64,000 nucleotides of DNA from Emergomyces orientalis (Eukaryota; Ascomycota; Eurotiomycetes; Onygenales; Ajellomycetaceae): the NCBI GenBank assembly GCA_002110485.1, contig MOWL01000001.1:1488001-1552000 (forward strand). The letters run 5' to 3'. The notes beneath the pieces were generated by a model, which saw only the letters and a program-made list of their open reading frames with translations, had not been told where the DNA came from and did no database searches. The translations under genes were made by a program, and so were the position numbers. Positions 23,438 to 34,527 of this stretch are shown here, one piece after another (within the stretch, counting starts at the first letter, position 1; every line of letters begins with the position of its first letter).

Positions 23438-26400
23438 ATCCTTGAGCGCGCAGCACACGTGAGATCTATCTCCTCTAGCTATTTCATCCGCTAGGAGTAG
23501 TTATCGACAATACGATATTCGTTGTCCATGATGGCTATGCCAATCGCACGGCATTTCATCATGTTTTTGGAGTATGTATGAGAGGAGGTCTTTCACCATG
23601 GCATCATTTCCTGAAGAACGTGATAGAACTGGCTGGTGAATCTACCGATTTCATTTCACCTTTTTGGTTTTTGTACTTCTACTCTGCTTCTCTTCAGTCA
23701 TTTAATTTTGACTTCGCAAGAAGAAAAAGAAATATCATTATACATACAATTATAGAAAAACTGCGTGGTCTGGCACCACAACCGAACGTCAACATTATCA
23801 ACTCCTAAAAGATTCTCTGTGTTTATACGAGTCAGGTTTGGCGTCACTGTTTTCACGCATTTCTACTTCCTGCAATCCGCCCCGCTCAATCAATACGGGA
23901 TGGAATTAACAGTTACGTTGATGAATGCTGGCACATGATGTTCCAAAAGCCGTTTAAGGGGACTGCTCCTTGCTTTTTGGCGGGCCTTCTCGTCTAAACC
24001 CCACTCTAGCACATATAGTTGCTTGGAGCACAGCACATATCATATTTGTGACACCAGAAAGCCTCGTAATTAGCGCATGTTCGGCCGCAAAGGCTAATTA
24101 ACCCCTAAGAAAGTGACATTGAGAACTGCAAACATTTAAACCCACAGTCAGCAGCCCCGTGGGTCAGTGGATACTTTCTATTAGGGGGCTTGGAATTAAC
24201 GGGAAAAAGAAAAGAAAAATATATATCCGAAGGCTCACAAATAATGAACATGCCCAAGAAAAGGGTTTTCCCTCCCATTTTATGACTACTATATAGATCA
24301 GGATGTGATAATATATATTATACTCCTCTAGGGTGCAGATTCTCACCTGTAGATCCCGCCTCAAGTGACCATTGGATTGACAACACTGACACAGGCGTAA
24401 ACAGGGGATCCCTGCTCCGTGCCCGCCAAATTGAAACCGGACGGGCCGTTAGATTTGCAGCAGAGTTTTCTCGAATATTTCCGGTGTGGTGTCCATCACA
24501 TAAGGCGCTTCGGCAACTTCGCGAGGTTACTAGGGTGGGTATCATCCTCCTTCGCTCTCCCTGTCCGCCCCAAGGCATATTTTGCTGGTTAAACCGCTTA
24601 AATAATTTCTGTATTTTTGCGCCAGTTGAGTTCCTGATCTGACCCAGCATTAAGAAACCCAATATTGTAAACAACCCAACCACTGCACCACTATCTCAAG
24701 GAAGATATCAATTGTCAGTTTCTGCAGCCTGTGTTGCCAATACAGGGACACTGACACACAGCCACAGCCAACCCGTGCTAACAGGGAGCTCGCAATTTTA
24801 TCTAGTGTTGGGACAAAGAAACTCCGTTCGAGTGGGTTTCTGGCAGTCTGCTCCCTGGCAACAACCATGGACATAACTTCGATGTTTTTGCCCTCGGCTT
24901 ACATTTATATATTCAATCTATTAGTGAGTGACTGGATGTATGCTTTTGTCGCGGCAGAGATAGCAAAATACCGCATTCGATAGAGGTTACGGAGGAGATG
25001 TTTACTATGAGCGCGGGCGGAATGGGGTTTGAGCAGCGGAAGTAGCACGCGCGACAACTGCGTCATGAATTGCAGGTTTACGTTGATCCAGATCTCAATT
25101 CAAGCCCTGGAAATAGCTTGTTCCCCATAAATGTCAATTATGTTTGCGGCCCTGAACCAATACCTGAGAGAAAGCAAGCAAAGTGTTCCTGTTTGCATTG
25201 GCCGCTAGTAGAGCAGACCAATTGCATGATTGGAGATTTTTCTCGTTCGTTTCATTCGGCCTGCTTCCTGCCACGCATAGTCATGCAGTTGATATCTCGT
25301 TACATTTGTTGTTTCGTACGTGGCCTGCTAATTGGGTTTCAGATGTTGAAACGGAGGACTAAAATGGCCATCAAGAGAGAAATTGAGCTTTGCAGGGAAG
25401 ATGAGGATGGAGACTCAAAACGAACTTGGGAACATTTTTCTAGATGCTCGGACTGGGACCTTTTTTTTTGGACTTGGTATCGACCAACCACCACTTGTGT
25501 ATTGTGGAGAGGGTTCATGATTTTGTAGGAGTGTGTTCTTTCCATCTCTAACGCGAACTAATTGTTTGCGGATATCATGATGTTCCCAATCCAGGATTTC
25601 CACGCAGCAAGTTGGAGATATATGAAAAGAAAATGGTGGCACGTCTACTTTTTGAGATTGAATGGGATTCAAAGTATACTAAATCAATAATTCCCTGACA
25701 GGGCAGCATTACTGTTAACTGCCTCGCCACGCAGATAGAATTGTGATAATAGTACGGAGATACTTTCAACGTTGTCCCTCCCCGATTGTCAGGGATAAAA
25801 TCATATCAACAAGGATCACTTGGAGAGTTTATCACTGTGTAAAACTCTAAGTATTCCCTAGCAATGTTACAACCGCCATCGGGCCCGGTCGAAAAACATA
25901 GTCAAACACAGTCTCCCGTCCGACCGAAGAGTTGCCTTCTAAGGTATTAATTATCGGACAAAGTCGCTGCGAATACATCCCCGCCCCCTCATCACCATAT
26001 TCCAAATCCCGAAAAAGGACATTACTTCGCCACAGCTCCTGGATTAAGGCACCTTAGCTAAGAATTAGGAAGCAGAGGGCGAGCAGGATTCGGGTAAGCC
26101 GATTAGCGCCTTGGGAGTGCGGAGAAAAGTTGTTTTGGTTGAGAAGGCAAAAATAAAATCAAAAAACCAGAATTAGTAAGAAGCCAGTAATGCTCAGTAT
26201 GTAAATTTTTATCTGCTCAGTAATCAACTGCTTGGTGAGAAAAGAAATTCAACCCCGCCAGCCCACTTTGTGGCACCAAAATTATGTTTGAGCAAAGCCT
26301 CGCCCGTGGACTTTTGGTGGAAAACCAGGCTTCGGCGAACACAGCTCCGCCTGGATTAGTTAATTTTGTCATTCCTCTGTAACAAGGAGCTGTAGTATTG

Positions 26401-26667
26401 TTAATCTGCAGCAATAATAATGGCTTGGGTTTTGCAAACTCATTGGATAAGGATATCTAAGATGGAAAAAGATCACGTCATTAACTGCAGAAAGTAGATT
26501 TGAGTTAGGGCTGAGAACGAGTTGCTATTTAAACTGCATTATACCCCCTCCTTTAGCCATGGAAAACCCACAGCTGACATCAATAATTCAGGCTCATCAT
26601 TACAGTGGCATTGTTATTCTAACTTGTCTATCTGTCTAATTCTAACCATCCAATACCCAAAATCAAT
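23438..26667. other. 3.2 kb intergenic region (Pth11-like / WrbA-like)
   Basis: No gene is supported. Open frames (for example 25070-25528, 152 codons) have no family resemblance and no splice partners. The tail before 26668 forms the promoter of the WrbA-like gene. AT content rises around 24.2-24.3 kb. A CACGTG is at 23456, just past the Pth11-like stop. Confidence 0.45.
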
Positions 26668-27546
26668 ATGGCACCAAAGATCGCAATTGTTTTCGTACGT
26701 CACCTTTCCCCGCATATGCATCTTCTGTCCCTCTAACGAGATTATCAATTTCTCTAGTACTCCATGTATGGACATATCCAGCAACTAGCTGAAGCTGAGA
26801 AAAGAGGCATTGAGGCTGCTGGAGGCACAGCAGACGTCTATCAGTATGGCCCCCCGCAGTTAAAGCAAGGGAGAAAGAATGACAACCTGATACCTGCAAG
26901 GGTTCCAATGAGGTAGCCACTTCCATCGTAGCTGACATGCTGGTGTCACCTAGAATTGCGGAGACCCTATCACAAGAAGTCCTCGATAAGATGCATGCAC
27001 CAGCGAAATCGCCCTACCCCATTGCTGAACCAGATACGCTTCTGAAATACGATGCCGTCCTGCTTGGAATCCCAACCCGTTACGGGAACTTCCCTGCCCA
27101 ATGGAAAACGTTCTGGGATAAAACTGGGGGGATCTGGGTTTCTGGCGGCTATTGGGGCAAATATGTTGGCCTGTTTGTCTCGTCCGGAACTCCTGGTGGC
27201 GGACAGGAGTCTACCAACATCGCTGCGATGAGTACACTTGCCCACCACGGATTCATCTATGTTCCTCTGGGATACAAGACCGTGATGCCCATGTTGGCGA
27301 ACCTCAGTGAAGTCAGGGGTGGTAGTGCTTGGGGAGCCGGCACTTTTGCTGTAAGTCGATCTCCCTTTGTCCATATTTGAAGGGCCATATTTCAGCGGAT
27401 GCTTGGGATCGAAGAAACACTAATGTATGAATTATATTTTGTAGGGTGCTGACGGCGCACGTCAACCATCCGCTCTTGAACTCCAACTTGCTGAAGCGCA
27501 CGGCACGCAATTCTACGGAGCGGTCTCGAAAGTTAAGTTCGATTGA
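26668..27546 (+). CDS. WrbA-like NAD(P)H:quinone oxidoreductase (flavodoxin fold)
   Basis: Four exons (26668-26694, 26758-26843, 26954-27350, 27445-27546) encode 203 aa, the normal size for this family. Exon 1 encodes only MAPKIAIVF, the first beta strand; the next exon begins YSMYGHIQQLAEA, the FMN phosphate-binding loop. Other landmarks are YDAVLLGIPTRYGNFPAQWKTFWDKTGGIW, SSGTPGGGQESTNIAAMSTLAHHGFIYVPLGY and the C-terminal WGAGTFAGADGARQPSALELQLA block. Family members (Pst2, Ycp4, WrbA) form FMN-dependent tetramers that reduce quinones by two electrons and protect against redox cycling, often at eisosomes in yeasts. There is no C-terminal CAAX box. The splice junction VYQ-IAETLSQEVL restores the conserved block. 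Confidence 0.93.
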
Positions 27547-28467
27547 CTGGCAGATCTCTCGTCTGCTGCCAATAGTTCAGGTAATGCACCCAAAGCCAGC
27601 CAACCGCAGTCAACACCGTTACCTGAGCAAAAGGTCGCCGAAACAGCCACGCAGGATGCAAAGTCTGGGCCATGTGGGCTGCCGAAATGTATTGTCATTT
27701 GAGGAAGCTGGGTGGAAAGAACTTTTTCAAAATAGTTTTGTATGGTCCATTTGATTTTTTGAGGAACGGTTCTGGGATAGGACCAACTTAGTTAGCCATG
27801 GGAAATGAAAACAATAATGACCAAACTAATTTATATGTATACTTACTTACTGCTGAGTCCACTGATTATCATCCATCAGGGGAAGAATTGTGGACAGGAA
27901 GTTAAAACGCCCTGCTTCGCATCAACGTTGAGACATAATAATCTAGGTGGCTGAGCACATATCGATAAACCACGTGACATTCATTCGCAGAGTGTAACAT
28001 TACGGAGGATCCTTTCAGAAGTTCATTCCGCCGCTAGTAAACTATCTGGTTTTCAAATTACAGATATTGATTAGTAATACCATATTGTGGCCTCCTCTTC
28101 GGCGGCTGCTGTTAACTAAAATTTAGGTTATCCAGTCTATCTGAAGCCTACGAGGTTTCAGTAGCATGTAATATGAATACACAGTATTGTACTAGCGCGG
28201 GAACGAACTTCTGAGGCAGACCACTTACGGAGTACTCGTTGACGTATTCAGGCGTCGGCGTTCGCAAAGAGCTCTGTGTCTCCGTCAACTTCGACCAACT
28301 TCTCCAAGCTTCAGGCAGCTGTGTCACCAGCAAATCCTCAGTTCAACTCCGCTGTTACATCCTCTGCATCCTTGTCATGTCCTGAATTTCCATTTTGATA
28401 AATATTATTCCTTTTGACCTGCGACCCTTTCGCCGTCGTGTCTCTCTCCACCCACACACCCCAGATC
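27547..28467. other. intergenic region upstream of NPL4
   Basis: 0.92 kb between tandem genes. It contains a CACGTG box at 27971 and a TACGGAGTA nonamer at 28226. No gene is supported. Confidence 0.5.
27971..27976. promoter_or_regulatory. CACGTG box upstream of NPL4
   Basis: ACCACGTGACAT context, about 0.5 kb before the NPL4 start. CACGTG is the core site of bHLH factors such as Cbf1-like proteins. Binding is not shown by sequence alone. Confidence 0.4.
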
Positions 28468-30648
28468 ATGGCGCCGTCAAGGCCTATACTACTCCGGTTC
28501 GAAAGCCGGAATGGACAGTTTAGGTTAACAGTGAACCCGACCGACGAGTTCCCAACCCTTCTACCAAAGGTTAGGCCAGCATATTGGAAACTTTGTTTTA
28601 GGGGCGTCGATCTAATCTTCACATTCTTTAACTTAGGTGCTCGATAACCTGCCCAAGAATACTGCTCCTCCATCTGTTGTACTTTCGAACAAGCCTATAG
28701 GGACTGGAGGACAGGAAAGAAATGTCTCATCTCTGAAGGGCCTTACTATCCAGCGGGTTGGGCTATCGTAAGTCAACCTTCCCATACATATGTTTGCTCC
28801 GGCCCTCTAAGCTCATAAACCCAGTCACGGAGACAAGCTTTTTGTTGGTTATGACGAAGAGACCGCTGTGGTAAATGGTAACTCAAGTGGGCACCCTTCT
28901 TCTACCTCCCAATCGCAGAACACACCACGTCGCCTGGATGGCGTTGCAGTGCGGCAACAGGAACAACGGCCTACTCTTCCGGCCCAGGCGCCAACATCCA
29001 CGACACTGATTAAGAATCCGTGGGAAGTTGTTAAGCAATCACCCCTCGATGATCGATTGGATCGAAAAGATGGAAAAATAAGTCGAGGTCTAGATTACAA
29101 AATGTGTAGACATGGACCGAAAGGCATGTGCGATTATTGCATGCCCTTGGAGCCATATGCACCTGAGTATCTCGCAGAAAAGAAGATAAAACACCTCTCG
29201 TTTCATTCATATCTTCGGAAGATAAATTCGTCTACAAACAAGCCCGAATTAAAGAGCTCCTATATCCCCCCCCTCACAGAACCCGACTACAGAGTGAAAA
29301 GAGACTGCCCCTCTGGTCATCCCGCTTGGCCCGAGGGCATCTGCACCAAATGCCAACCAAGTGCAATCACGCTGCAGCCCCAACCGTTTCGTATGGTTGA
29401 CCATGTTGAATTCTCTTCTCCCGACCTCATCAATTCTTTATTGGACTTCTGGCGAAAATCTGGATCTCAACGGCTTGGGTTTTTATACGGGACATACGAG
29501 GAGTATACTGAAGTTCCACTTGGAATAAAAGCTGTTGTCCAAGCAATCTATGAACCGCCACAAGTCGATGAGATAGATGGTGTGACGCTTCACGAATGGA
29601 ATAACGAAAAGGATGTTGACGAGGTGGCTAAATTATGCGGATTGCAGAAAATTGGTGTTATTTTCACAGACCTCCTGGATTCTGGAGCTGGAGATGGCAC
29701 TGTTGTTTGCAAACGGCATATTGACTCTTACTATCTTTCCTCTCTGGAAATCAGTTTTGCGGCACAACTGCAAGCCAGGTATCCCAAAGCAACGAAATGG
29801 AGTGAAACGGGCCGGTTTGGATCGAATTTTGTTACGTGCGTTCTTAGCGGAGATGAAGACGGTGCAATTTCAATTAGCGCATATCAAGCTTCAAACTCTG
29901 CTGTTGAAATGGTAAAAGCCGATATAATTGAACCTTCTGCAGATCCCGGCGTTATGCTTGTGCAACAGGAAAACGAACCTGACGATGATGTGAGCGAAGC
30001 TCGGTACATTCCTGAGGTATTTTACCGCAGAGTCAATGAGTATGGTGCCAACGTCCAGGAGAATGCGAAACCGAGTTTCCCCGTCGAATACCTTCTTGTC
30101 ACCTTAACCCATGGGTTCCCGACCGATCCAGACGTTATGTTCAACAATTCGACTTTCCCAATCGAAAACCGCGAGGTCATTGGGGAGAGCCAGGATTTGA
30201 GAAAACTCGCTAATAAGCTAGTATCACACGGTGACCCTGACAAGGCAATACATGGCGCATCGGACTTCCATCTGCTGTGTTTCCTCCATGGCCTTGGGGT
30301 CTTGAATAAGGTAGAGCTAACTTCAATATTGCTTATGTACGTGTTGTGTCGTTATTAACTCTCGTGTACCACCGGATATAGGATGAAGAATCGCTTTTAT
30401 GTACCGTCGCCCGGACCCATGATACCGCGGATGGTATGCAACTAGTCAACACACCCGGCTGGGCCACCTTGGTTACAATACTTCAGGAGAGCGGTGAGCG
30501 GCCCCCTAAGCGCCCTTGGCCCTTCCAGCCACAAAAATCTATCTCTTCCCATCAATGTTCAAAACGTCCACAGACTCCTAGGTCGGAGCATTCCCAATCG
30601 GATGGTGAACAACTTGCTAAGAGGTTTAAGGGGGCTAGCTTAGGATAG
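28468..30648 (+). CDS. NPL4: Npl4, Cdc48/p97-Ufd1 cofactor
   Basis: Four exons (28468-28569, 28637-28767, 28825-30310, 30382-30648) encode 661 aa. Introns are 57-71 bp. The N-terminal ubiquitin-like domain (about 1-95) starts PILLRFESRNGQFRL. A zinc-binding region (about 170-265) includes CRHGPKGMCDYCMPLEPYAP and CPSGHPAWPEGICTKCQP. The NPL4 MPN-like domain follows (about 270-570), with DHVEFSSPDLINSLLDFWRKSGSQRLGFLYG and IGVIFTDL; it lacks metalloprotease activity in the family. A short nuclear-signal-like basic tail (PPKRPWPF, LAKRFKG) ends the protein. With Ufd1, Npl4 recruits Cdc48 to ubiquitylated substrates for ER-associated degradation and chromatin extraction. An in-frame upstream ATG exists at 28414, but MAPSRPILLRFES is the family start. 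Spliced joins are clean. Confidence 0.96.
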
Positions 30649-31391
30649 CATTTTCCCGTACCATATCCGCCTGTGGCATCTAGAAACTTCGTCATTTTCG
30701 TTAACGAAATCGGAATGCAATTCATTCCTACAAAATGCATATACCTTCACGACGATAAATCCGCCCTACGAAACTTTCTGTTTACCATGCGACTTCGAGC
30801 TTCTTCGTTAACGCGGCGTGTACGTGCACTTAAAATTGATACGACTTACCCCTAGCTCAGCTTTCTCTTCACCATTAATTCCTTTAACCAATCAAATCAC
30901 CCATTGCCCTGGACGTGATAAATGGAAGCGAAGTAAGCCAGGAAAGACTCTGAAGCTATGCACTTGGGATTTCTGTGTTTTTAAAAAGATAAAATGAACA
31001 TAAACCGGCTTGAACATCATTGAATCATATTAAATGATCAATATAATACTGGTGAGAACTGGAGCTTCCATGAAAATGTTATTTCTCGTCTTCTCTTTCC
31101 CTTAAATTTTATCATTTACCTAGAGATCATGCAGGATGGCATATATATACATCAGTTATCTCAGACAAAGATTCCTATTTTAGATACATTGGTCCCGGAA
31201 CTTGCGCCTTTGCTCGGGTTAAACTATTGCAATTGACACGATCACTAAGAAAGAAAAACAAATTGAAAAAAAAAAAAAAGAAAAAGACAAAAGTGCGGCT
31301 TCGACAAATTAATAGCCGAAATAGGGAAATAGAGGCATCACAGGACGAATTTTCCCTCAAGAGCATGCATCTGCTTTTCACAAATCCTCAT
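30649..31391. other. convergent intergenic region (NPL4 / DUF2417)
   Basis: 0.74 kb of 3' flanks, AT-rich, with an A-rich tract at about 31266-31285. No gene is supported. Confidence 0.5.
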
Positions 31392-33068
31392 TCATAGCTT
31401 GACTAATTTCTTCAGCCTATCTGCTAGCAAAGCTTTGCCATTATCCGTTCGCCAAACTTCATGTGGCGCTCCTTTGACAACATCCCATGCCACCAAATTA
31501 TCAGTAATATTTGTCAAATCCTTTTGTTTATCTGCCCACTTCTGGCTCTTCCTCACTTCAATACCAGAACTGACAACAACCAGTCGCATCGACGGAGACT
31601 GAATATTCTTCGCGCTAGAAATTTCGCTCTTCGTCGTCGAACCCGCAACGAGGTTCTCCTGCAATTTCGCCTTAATGAATTTACCATTTTGATACGCCCG
31701 ATTGCCGTAGACGCGGTCTTCCCTCCTGCGGCCCTTGAATATCGCCCCAGCCAATTTATCCAGGCCAAGCGGCGAGAATATCCCTCGCAGCCAGAGCATG
31801 AAACCACGACTTGGCTTGCCCAGTTCTGGCAGCAGGTCTTCGTGCAAGGCGTCGATTAGCATGAGGCCCGTGACATCACGGGCATGTCGACTGGCGAAGA
31901 TACGGCTGTATATCCCACCCACGCCGGCGGATACAACGACCCACGGGCCTTCCTCGTCTGCGAGAGCGAGAGTTTCAGAGAGGACGTCGGCAGACATGCC
32001 AGCAGAGTGTGGAGATGGGGCATTATCAGACCACCCCATACCGGGCCTGTCCCAGTAGCAGTAGCGATCAATTGAGCCGTTGCGATACGCCTCATGTACC
32101 CAGCTGCGAAAGCTGTCTTCGACTGGCATTTCACCGCCTTCGAGTAGGACTGTTGCACTGCGATTGCCCGCTGTCGAGGGGATCACGCCAATGCAATCTA
32201 AGTGAACTTGGTATTTGTCGTTATCGACGTAATATTTCTTCCCGGGAGCGGGTAGACTGGCATCTTTCGCCCGCAAAATCAAAGTGGCCATGAGCAGAAT
32301 GGCCACGAGAGCCGTGACGGTCATGACTATCGTCTCGACTAGGACAGCGAGCCATTCTCGAAGGGGCCGCCGTGTCTCTTCCCTGCCCGTTAAACGTTCT
32401 TCCTCCTCTCTCTTACCCCATGCGACGAAGTGGGTTTGGGCTAATAGGTACAGGGTAATCACCGTCGCCCATGCGACCGAGGCAATACCTACCCATCCCT
32501 CCTCGACACGTAGACTGGGCACACCAACGATGATGAACAAGTTGACTGCTAGGAAGAGGGATAGGACGGCACCCCATATCGTCATGGGCCTCGACGGGAC
32601 GGAGAAGAATATCAGGGCAATTAATAGGTTGCCCATTGTCAGGGTGGTAAACGAAAAATCAAAGAAACCGGAACCACGATTGTTCATCCCCGGCGGGCTG
32701 ACGAAAATCGATACTAGCAACAACACCCACCAGATAAGGTTTATTATGAGGAAGAAGATGGTGAAGCTTCGCAGTGCCCGGACGCTCCAGAGATTGTATG
32801 GAGAGACCTATTTATGATCAGCTTTTTCTTTTTCTTTGGCAATACACTTTCACGTATGAAGTTGATGGATAGCATCTGGGAAGTTTGGTAGAAGAGATTC
32901 GCGTCTTACTGCTGGATCATCGGGATCTAAATATCCCCCTCGTGGTAGCAACCGAGATCGTTCGGTTGGTTCATCTCTCCCACGCCCTCTCCCTGTTCCT
33001 TCGTTTTCACCATGCTCCTCCTCCGTGTCGGGCTCCTCGTGGGTGCGCGAACCCCATAGTGGAGACAT
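31392..33068 (-). CDS. DUF2417 multi-pass membrane protein with alpha/beta-hydrolase-like C-terminus
   Basis: Two exons on the minus strand (33068-32910 and 32807-31392) encode 524 aa. The donor is GTAAGA at 32909, inside a longer open frame. It is chosen because it restores the family block DPDDPAVSPYNLWSVRALRSF. The N-terminal 50 residues are charged (THEEPDTEEEHGENEG, ERSRLLPRGGYLDP). About five to six hydrophobic helices follow (about 65-240). The C-terminal part (about 255-500) follows an alpha/beta-hydrolase pattern: CYWDRPGMGWSD, WVVVSAGVGGIYSRIFASRHARDVTGLMLID and GAPHEVW. The nucleophile elbow, normally GHSxGG, reads SAGVGG, so the usual Ser position is Gly. Enzymatic activity is therefore doubtful. 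Family function is unknown; a membrane scaffold or lipid-related role is speculative. Confidence 0.88.
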
Positions 33069-33487
33069 TATGGAAAAGTTATCTTTAATTCATTAATAGA
33101 AGAGCGGATAAAATTAATGAAAAAGAAAGCAAGGAGAATCAATAAATTGAAGTTATGAACAAAAAATATTAGATGCTGGCCTCTCGTTTGTAAAACCAGA
33201 CCGCCTACAAAACTTAAGACCTAGAAGTGAACTTGGCTGGAACCTGTGAAACTACAATTTCAGAAATAAAAATAAAAATAAAATGATGCTTAAGTCGAGC
33301 TATTATTTTGAATATAGGAATATAAGGAATTCAGTATTGTTATGTGATTTATATAAATTATTTTTTTGCCGTGGCGAAGGAAAAATAATACCATCGCCCA
33401 GGCCGGTTTTTGTCTATCTTCCCAACCTGGCCTCGATATCGTCATCGGTACGATGATGTCATCGAGACTGGGCTCAAAATAAGGTGT

Positions 33488-33495
33488 TCACGTGA
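33488..33495. promoter_or_regulatory. TCACGTGA box upstream of DUF2417
   Basis: Perfect 8-bp palindrome followed by TATCA, about 0.42 kb before the DUF2417 start codon. A nearly identical context (ATATCACGTGAT) occurs in the DPM2/CWC22 promoter. Confidence 0.4.
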
Positions 33496-33688
33496 TATCA
33501 ATGCCCTCTCCATACATTAGAGGCGTCCATTCTAGTAGTACCTATACACATATATACTGGAGAGTGTTTATCCCGTTCTTATTCGACGATGCGCTTTCTC
33601 GTTTTCTAGAAGGATAGCTACAGCTCTACAACAAGCTTTGGTGATATCAACCAGCCTCCGATTCTCTGAAATCTGGCAGTGGAATACT

Positions 33689-33707
33689 AACATGTACTGT
33701 ACATGTT
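33689..33707. repeat. 9-1-9 palindrome with CATGTACTGTAC
   Basis: AACATGTAC-T-GTACATGTT, perfect arms around a single central base. It holds the 12-mer that recurs at 4476, 8043 and 56984, and is the most complete palindromic copy. Confidence 0.7.
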
Positions 33708-34527
33708 TATCCAAAAGAAATTTATACGCTATCCAGGTTTTTTCTTTTGTACTAGTGCGGAATTCTTTCCTCTATTCTACCATGGGTTTCCCTCCATATA
33801 GCATGGGTTTCTCCCGCCGCAAAATTGAGGTTTACACAATATCCGGATTATCCGTTCCGATTGGGATGGGATCATAATATAAACAATGATAATGTTTTTA
33901 CCCTTAGGGGCGATGCAGGCGTTCTGGTTACACACTATTGACATAAAAAACTCCTCCTGTCATCTCGTCTTCGCTCTAATAACCCCTATATAGTTTCCAG
34001 GAGTGTGATTTGTTATGGCGGTTGAGTTCAAATAATTACGATAGGAATTTCACATTGTCTAGTGGATAAAAATACTCAGGACACCCAGGGCCAATATATA
34101 AGGCTTCTAAAACATCGTGTATCATATTGTAGATCAAAATAGCGATCAAGAAAATTTTTTACTCTTTCGGCCTCTTGATATTTTACATTGGAATTGTCTG
34201 TCAAAAATTACTAAAGATGGTCAAGGATGATACGGTACGGTAACGTGATATCATACAAGGATGAGGATGAATCGCTTTGAACACTCAACAACAAACAGCA
34301 TCTTGCGAACAACTATTTTTCTCCATTATCAACTTCAACTAGTTACAACATCTCTACTCGCTTCCGCGATAAAACTGAAACTACACGCTGTGACATGTTC
34401 TCTGGAGGAAACCCGGCACTTTGATTTCCACCGTTCGTGCACAGTTCCGTATTTCAATTTCATATAATTCCCCCAGAACCCCTGGATTTCTCGTTTCGTG
34501 ATTTCTCTAGATACGTAAGGACTAGAT

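Larger units (their letters stand above)
33069..34527. other. divergent intergenic region (DUF2417 / PPE1)
   Basis: 1.46 kb. Contains a TCACGTGA box at 33488, an imperfect 16-bp inverted repeat at about 33433-33467, and the 9-1-9 palindrome at 33689-33707 that includes the CATGTACTGTAC motif. No gene is supported. Confidence 0.5.

Noticed and set aside
25070..25528. 152-codon plus-strand frame
   Set aside because: Composition is irregular with no motif, and it has no neighbours that would continue it through introns.
32850..33068. Longer first exon of the DUF2417 gene ending at GTGAAA (32853)
   Set aside because: Its phase does not match the acceptor at 32808 and leads to an early stop. The GTAAGA donor at 32909 gives the conserved SPYNLW junction.
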